This document shows positions 6,978-10,000 of a stretch of DNA of 10,000 nt, one piece after another. The notes beneath the pieces were generated by a model. That model was not told where the DNA came from. It saw only the letters and a program-made list of their open reading frames with translations, and made no database searches. Source of the DNA: Candidatus Hydrogenedens sp. (lineage in GTDB: Bacteria > Hydrogenedentota > Hydrogenedentia > Hydrogenedentales > Hydrogenedentaceae). Where the stretch lies: contig JAIWNQ010000248.1 of NCBI GenBank assembly GCA_020216745.1, forward strand, positions 1 through 10,000, given 5' to 3'. Position numbers and translations under genes: made by a program. How positions within the stretch are numbered: the first letter of the stretch is position 1; every line of letters begins with the position of its first letter.

Positions 6978-7811
6978 TTATTGGTTTGAATATAAATGGA
7001 ATATAGTATCTATAACTTTTGGAATAATAACATCTTCCATTTTGAAAATATAGACATTCGGACCTAAAGGTTTCCAGACATTCGGATTGGTAGTGCGGAA
7101 TAGTACAAGCGTATTCACACCTACAGCCCCCGCAATATGGGAAATACCACTATCATTCCCTATAAAAACGCTTCCACCGCCAATATACTCAGTCAACCTT
7201 ACTAAATTCGATTCTTTATATATCTGGACATTTTTTGGGACCTCTAATGTTTCCTCCGCAGGACCTAAACACCAGCACACTGGGAGACCTTTACATTGAA
7301 GCCTATCTGTTAATTCCTCAAAAAATGCACAAGGCATGTTCTTCTTAGGACTTCCACTCCCTGGATGGATAATAATATTCCCGTGATATCCGCCTGGCTT
7401 AATTGGTAGAACAAACTCTGTTATGGATGGACAACCTAAACAATGTAAATAATAATCAACTGCATGTAATGACCAGTCCTCAGGTGGAGTTCCACCAAAA
7501 GCATATACATGGGCTATCCCTATATCTTTCACTTTATTCACCAGAACATCCGCATTTCGTAAAAAAAGGAAAACGACATCAAAATTTGCCAAGAACGTTC
7601 TTAACCTCTCAGATGGTGAAGAAAAAAGTGATGTAAAATCAATATCCTCAGGTGAAAATGTTTTCTTCACCCAACCGACTTTTTCCAGAAGGGACATTCG
7701 TTCAGGATAACCTACAACGAAAACGTCTCCCTTTTTAGAAAGCTCTTTAAGGGCAGGGGAAAACAATATCGTATCACCTATTGCTCCAAAAAAAACGACT
7801 AATTGGTTCAT
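6978..7811 (-). CDS. Glycosyltransferase family 9 protein (ADP-heptose:LPS heptosyltransferase-like)
   Basis: This 277-residue GT-B-fold transferase is expected to add a sugar, in this family usually heptose from ADP-heptose, to lipopolysaccharide or a related glycan at the inner face of the cytoplasmic membrane. The N-terminal motif is FFGAIGDTILFSPAL, with Gly12-Asp13. The nucleotide-sugar half starts with IIIHPGSGSPKKN (His149), followed by GNDSGISHIAG (Asp220, His225) and LFRTTNPNVWKPLGPN, all characteristic of GT9. At 277 residues it is shorter than the roughly 320-350 usual for heptosyltransferases, mainly in the N-terminal half. I prefer the ATG at 7811, because the AAAG site upstream is correctly spaced for it. 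An ATG two codons earlier, at 7817, sits too close to that site. It lies upstream of thrS in the same direction and divergent from the next gene. The precise donor and acceptor are not known. Confidence 0.9.
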   Translation of the reverse strand: MNQLVVFFGAIGDTILFSPALKELSKKGDVFVVGYPERMSLLEKVGWVKKTFSPEDIDFTSLFSSPSERLRTFLANFDVVFLFLRNADVLVNKVKDIGIAHVYAFGGTPPEDWSLHAVDYYLHCLGCPSITEFVLPIKPGGYHGNIIIHPGSGSPKKNMPCAFFEELTDRLQCKGLPVCWCLGPAEETLEVPKNVQIYKESNLVRLTEYIGGGSVFIGNDSGISHIAGAVGVNTLVLFRTTNPNVWKPLGPNVYIFKMEDVIIPKVIDTIFHLYSNQ

Positions 7812-7913
7812 ATACATCTTTACTTAATAAAATATTTATTTATGTAATAAAACCGTGATAAGATATTATAAAAAAATTTTTCAAAAATAATGGATATTTG
7901 TGAGGTTGTTGGT
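7812..7913. promoter_or_regulatory. Divergent intergenic region with overlapping -10-like boxes
   Basis: These 102 very AT-rich bases separate two divergent genes. On the minus strand a perfect TATAAT lies at 7865-7870, about 50 bases before the glycosyltransferase start. On the plus strand TATTAT (7864-7869) overlaps it, about 45 bases before the ATG at 7914. Neither has a convincing -35 box. An A7T5 tract at 7870-7881 may bend the DNA. The plus-strand ribosome site GAGG (7902-7905) decides the start at 7914. Confidence 0.35.
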
Positions 7914-8372
7914 ATGGAAAATTTTTTTAATATTGAGGTTGAGGTAGAAGACAGTGAACGAAAAGTGTACTTAGAAAAGCTATGCAATCTATTTATGCAA
8001 AAAGGCTTCATTATAGAGCGGGAGTCTGAAAATGACATAGAATTATCACGACCATTGTCAGGTTCAAGCAAGGATGAAACCATTATGTATCCATGGATAG
8101 ATAAAGTTTGCATTCAAGGAACCAGCAGTGGATTTGTTGTCAATTGTTCAGTGAAAAATTACCGATTAGTCCGATATCTTACCATCTATGCTTTACCAGT
8201 TGTGGATGTTATCATAATTGTAATTTTGTTCTCCGTTGTCAAAGAACATAAAATGCTTTTTCCCTTTATTTTCATTCTGATTTTCTCCTACTTTTTCATT
8301 AACTTTATCTTTAATATGCAGTTTAAAAACATGATAAATACATTAGCAAAAGAAATCCAAAATCTATCTTAA
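7914..8372 (+). CDS. Small uncharacterised membrane protein with two transmembrane helices
   Basis: I do not recognise this 152-residue protein. Residues 1 to about 85 form a soluble part, apparently alpha/beta, with a helix around KVYLEKLCNLFMQKGF followed by short strands. Two strongly hydrophobic helices follow at about 88-109 and 114-134, joined by a tight charged turn (KEHK), and an amphipathic tail (KNMINTLAKEIQ) ends the protein. Both ends would face the cytoplasm. The start at 7914 has GAGG eight bases upstream. The ATG at 7890, eight codons earlier in frame, has no ribosome site. The HD-domain gene starts 31 bases after its stop on the same strand, so the two probably form one unit. 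A membrane-anchored partner or sensor for the HD enzyme is conceivable, but nothing in the sequence proves it. Confidence 0.75.
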   Translation: MENFFNIEVEVEDSERKVYLEKLCNLFMQKGFIIERESENDIELSRPLSGSSKDETIMYPWIDKVCIQGTSSGFVVNCSVKNYRLVRYLTIYALPVVDVIIIVILFSVVKEHKMLFPFIFILIFSYFFINFIFNMQFKNMINTLAKEIQNLS

Positions 8373-8403
8373 AATACGTTTAATAGAAAACAATGAGGAA
8401 AAT

Positions 8404-8991
8404 ATGGACGAGTTTTGTGCAAAAATAATAAATATATTTAAAGAAATTCATCCCTTAGACAGAGTACCACGGGCAGGCTTTCTATTACGTGGCGTTCCCG
8501 TTCCAGAGTCAGTTTCCGCTCATAGTCATTTTTTGTCATTACTGGCATTGCTTGTTTTAGAGCAATTCCCCGATCAGTGGGACGGATATAAGGTTTTAAC
8601 GTTGGCTATTATTCATGATTTAGCAGAATCAAAAATGATGGATATGCCGATGCCTGTAACTCAGAAATACTTTTCAAAGGAAAAGTTACAAGCAGAACAG
8701 GCTGTCTTTGATAAGTTAATGGAAGGACTTTCTACAAAATATTCTGATTTGCATCGTGAATTTCATGAAGTATCATCGCCAGAGGCGAAGTTAGTACGGG
8801 GACTGGACAAAGTCCAGATGATGCTGAAAGTATTGAATTATGAAAGGGAACATCAAGGAGATTTAAGGGAATTTTGGGAAAATCCCAAAAATTTCTGTGA
8901 TTATGGAATAGAAATAACCCGAAAACTTTTTCATGCAATATGCGAATATGCAGGAAGAACATTACCACTAAACATTCCAGAGAACATGTGA
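8404..8991 (+). CDS. HD-domain phosphohydrolase, HD_3 / YfbR-HDDC2-like (possible 5'-deoxynucleotidase)
   Basis: This 195-residue metal-dependent HD hydrolase has the metal-binding set expected of the YfbR/HDDC2 group: His40 in ESVSAHS, the His71-Asp72 pair in IIHDLAES with Glu75 three residues on, and Asp135 in LVRGLDKVQMM. The N-terminal RAGFLLRGVPVPES matches the RxGxxxRGVxxPES opening of these proteins, and the length is close to that of E. coli YfbR. Family members characterised so far remove the 5' phosphate from deoxynucleoside monophosphates. The precise substrate here is inferred. The ribosome site GAGGA lies five bases before the ATG. It follows the small membrane protein gene in the same direction and converges on the GHMP kinase gene. 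Confidence 0.88.
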   Translation: MDEFCAKIINIFKEIHPLDRVPRAGFLLRGVPVPESVSAHSHFLSLLALLVLEQFPDQWDGYKVLTLAIIHDLAESKMMDMPMPVTQKYFSKEKLQAEQAVFDKLMEGLSTKYSDLHREFHEVSSPEAKLVRGLDKVQMMLKVLNYEREHQGDLREFWENPKNFCDYGIEITRKLFHAICEYAGRTLPLNIPENM

Positions 8992-9033
8992 TTCATTACT
9001 CATATCCTATTTTTAGTTGCTATATCGAATCAC
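8988..9033. repeat. Short inverted repeat across the convergent gene ends
   Basis: GTGATTC (8988-8994) and GAATCAC (9027-9033) are perfect inverted copies separated by 32 bases. Each overlaps the TGA stop of one of the two converging genes. The gap also carries TATTTTTAG. It could serve as a weak two-way terminator, but a seven-base stem with a long loop may be coincidence. Confidence 0.2.
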
Positions 9034-10000
9034 AATGTTTTTGAAAACCACCGTCTAAGACCCATACGAGAAAGGTAGATAGGAATGACCTGTAATTGAG
9101 GGTCAAGTTCGAATAATGCCTTCTTAAAATTACGTTTGTTTTTGTTATGCTCATCAAAAAGGAGTGTTAAAGAACCACCTTCTCCGCCAGCCCCATTAAC
9201 CTTCCAACCTATAGCGCCATGCTGTTTTGCAAGTTCAATAACATGCTTTGCAGTAGTAGAAACTAATGCAGGATGTAAAGCCATTTGCCCCTCTGTATTT
9301 TCTCTCATCGCCTCTGCAAAAGCATCAAAATCCCCTTCAAGCAATGCATTCTTACCATGATGTGCACACCGTCGTAAAATATCCAGCACACGTTTATCAC
9401 TATTCGGCTGTTCTAATCTTTGGATAACCTGTTTATGAACCTCGCTGGATGCATGTGTCTTGCCAAGATATAACAACATTAAACGACGCTCCAACTCCCA
9501 CCATAATGCATTCGGCAAGAGAACAGGCGATACAGATGCATGAGGATATTCAAACATCTCTATAAAACAAATTCCACCATAACTTGCACATATTTGGTCC
9601 TGAATACCGCATTGTAAACCAAGTTTTTCCGTTTCTACGCGATGAGCAAGACTGGCAATCTCGTGAGCTGTCAACTGCCCCGATGTCAATAAATCAAGGG
9701 CACCCAGTAAAGCAACGCTGATTGATGCAGAAGTCCCAGTAGAGCAACCCGCAGGTGCCTCAGAAAATAAATTTACTTCAAAGGACAGATTTTTTGGTAA
9801 GGACATAATATCAATACATGCTTCGAGCAGGGGATGCTTCTCATATTCAGGGAAGTTGGGACTGAGTGTATAACGTTCACCAAAATTTTCAACATCTAAA
9901 ATAATCTCAGGCTTATGAAACGATTCCACCTCATAAACATAAATCTGCACCTCCGCATAAGGATAAACCCCAATATTAAGCACTGCACCATATCCCGCAA
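9030..10000 (-). CDS. GHMP-family sugar kinase (HddA/galactokinase-like), N-terminus beyond right edge
   Basis: This is an ATP-dependent small-molecule kinase of the GHMP superfamily, closest in style to the heptose-7-phosphate kinase and L-fucose/galactokinase branch. The glycine/serine-rich ATP loop is APAGCSTGTSAS (about 9724-9758). The motif GLQCGIQDQICASYGGI (about 9575-9620) carries the conserved Q-D-Q, whose Asp is the probable catalytic base. The C-terminal motif KVNGAGGEGG (about 9178-9206) closes the nucleotide site. The reading frame stays open to the right edge, with AGYGAVLNIGVYPYAEV at the border. That matches the early GGxVLN region of the family, so the GTG at 9983 is internal, and a few dozen residues including the usual first strand lie outside. 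The ATP loop reads STGTSAS rather than the common GLGSSSA. The gene converges on the HD hydrolase. With the GT9 gene nearby, a role in supplying activated heptose or another sugar for surface glycans is plausible but unproven. Confidence 0.87.
   Translation of the reverse strand, partial: AGYGAVLNIGVYPYAEVQIYVYEVESFHKPEIILDVENFGERYTLSPNFPEYEKHPLLEACIDIMSLPKNLSFEVNLFSEAPAGCSTGTSASISVALLGALDLLTSGQLTAHEIASLAHRVETEKLGLQCGIQDQICASYGGICFIEMFEYPHASVSPVLLPNALWWELERRLMLLYLGKTHASSEVHKQVIQRLEQPNSDKRVLDILRRCAHHGKNALLEGDFDAFAEAMRENTEGQMALHPALVSTTAKHVIELAKQHGAIGWKVNGAGGEGGSLTLLFDEHNKNKRNFKKALFELDPQLQVIPIYLSRMGLRRWFSKTL

Noticed and set aside
7890..7913. Upstream in-frame ATG for the small membrane protein
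   Set aside because: No ribosome site precedes it, whereas GAGG is well placed for the ATG at 7914.
7820..8113. 97-residue open frame on the minus strand opposite the small membrane protein gene
   Set aside because: Its composition is rich in Ser/Ile/Lys with no domain-like pattern. The plus-strand frame has a strong ribosome site and convincing membrane helices.
9981..9983. GTG at 9983 as the true start of the GHMP kinase
   Set aside because: The frame stays open to the window edge, and the residues before it (AGYGAV) continue the conserved family N-terminus, so the gene is simply cut by the edge.
1..10000. CRISPR array, tRNA/rRNA genes, insertion sequences or phage genes
   Set aside because: No regularly spaced direct repeats, cloverleaf-like segments, transposase motifs or terminal inverted repeats were seen on either strand.

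Overview
This AT-rich window holds nine protein-coding genes, packed tightly and mostly read leftwards. Two of them are cut by the window edges. I see no rRNA, tRNA, CRISPR array, insertion sequence or phage gene, and no gene-free stretch longer than about 150 bases. The organism looks like a Gram-negative-type bacterium: there is a GT9 (heptosyltransferase-type) glycosyltransferase, a GHMP sugar kinase resembling the heptose-phosphate kinases, and a TRAP-type solute-binding protein. The large zinc-ribbon/coiled-coil/membrane protein and the ThrS without a TGS domain suggest an uncultured lineage, perhaps PVC- or Hydrogenedentes-like. That placement is a guess from protein style, not something the sequence proves.

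Layout from left to right: the start of a TRAP transporter solute-binding lipoprotein (minus strand, cut at the left edge); a large orphan membrane protein of 833 residues with its own likely promoter (minus); a compact minus-strand group thrS - SAM methyltransferase - RumA/TrmA-type RNA m5U methyltransferase, each junction separated by exactly 14 bases; a GT9 glycosyltransferase (minus) upstream of thrS; a divergent two-gene plus-strand unit, made of a small two-helix membrane protein and an HD-domain phosphohydrolase; and a convergent GHMP kinase (minus) cut at the right edge.

The functions are mostly housekeeping: translation (ThrS, RNA m5U methylation), surface glycan or lipid assembly (GT9 transferase, GHMP kinase, perhaps the WWF-type methyltransferase), nucleotide metabolism (HD protein) and solute uptake (TRAP). 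The least explained item is the 833-residue protein, whose upstream region carries a strong AT-rich inverted repeat beside a plausible promoter and shares a 10-base motif with the neighbouring TRAP gene promoter. I found no convincing new defence, mobile or RNA system here. The best leads are that protein with its control region, the unusual threonyl-tRNA synthetase, and the small membrane protein paired with the HD hydrolase.
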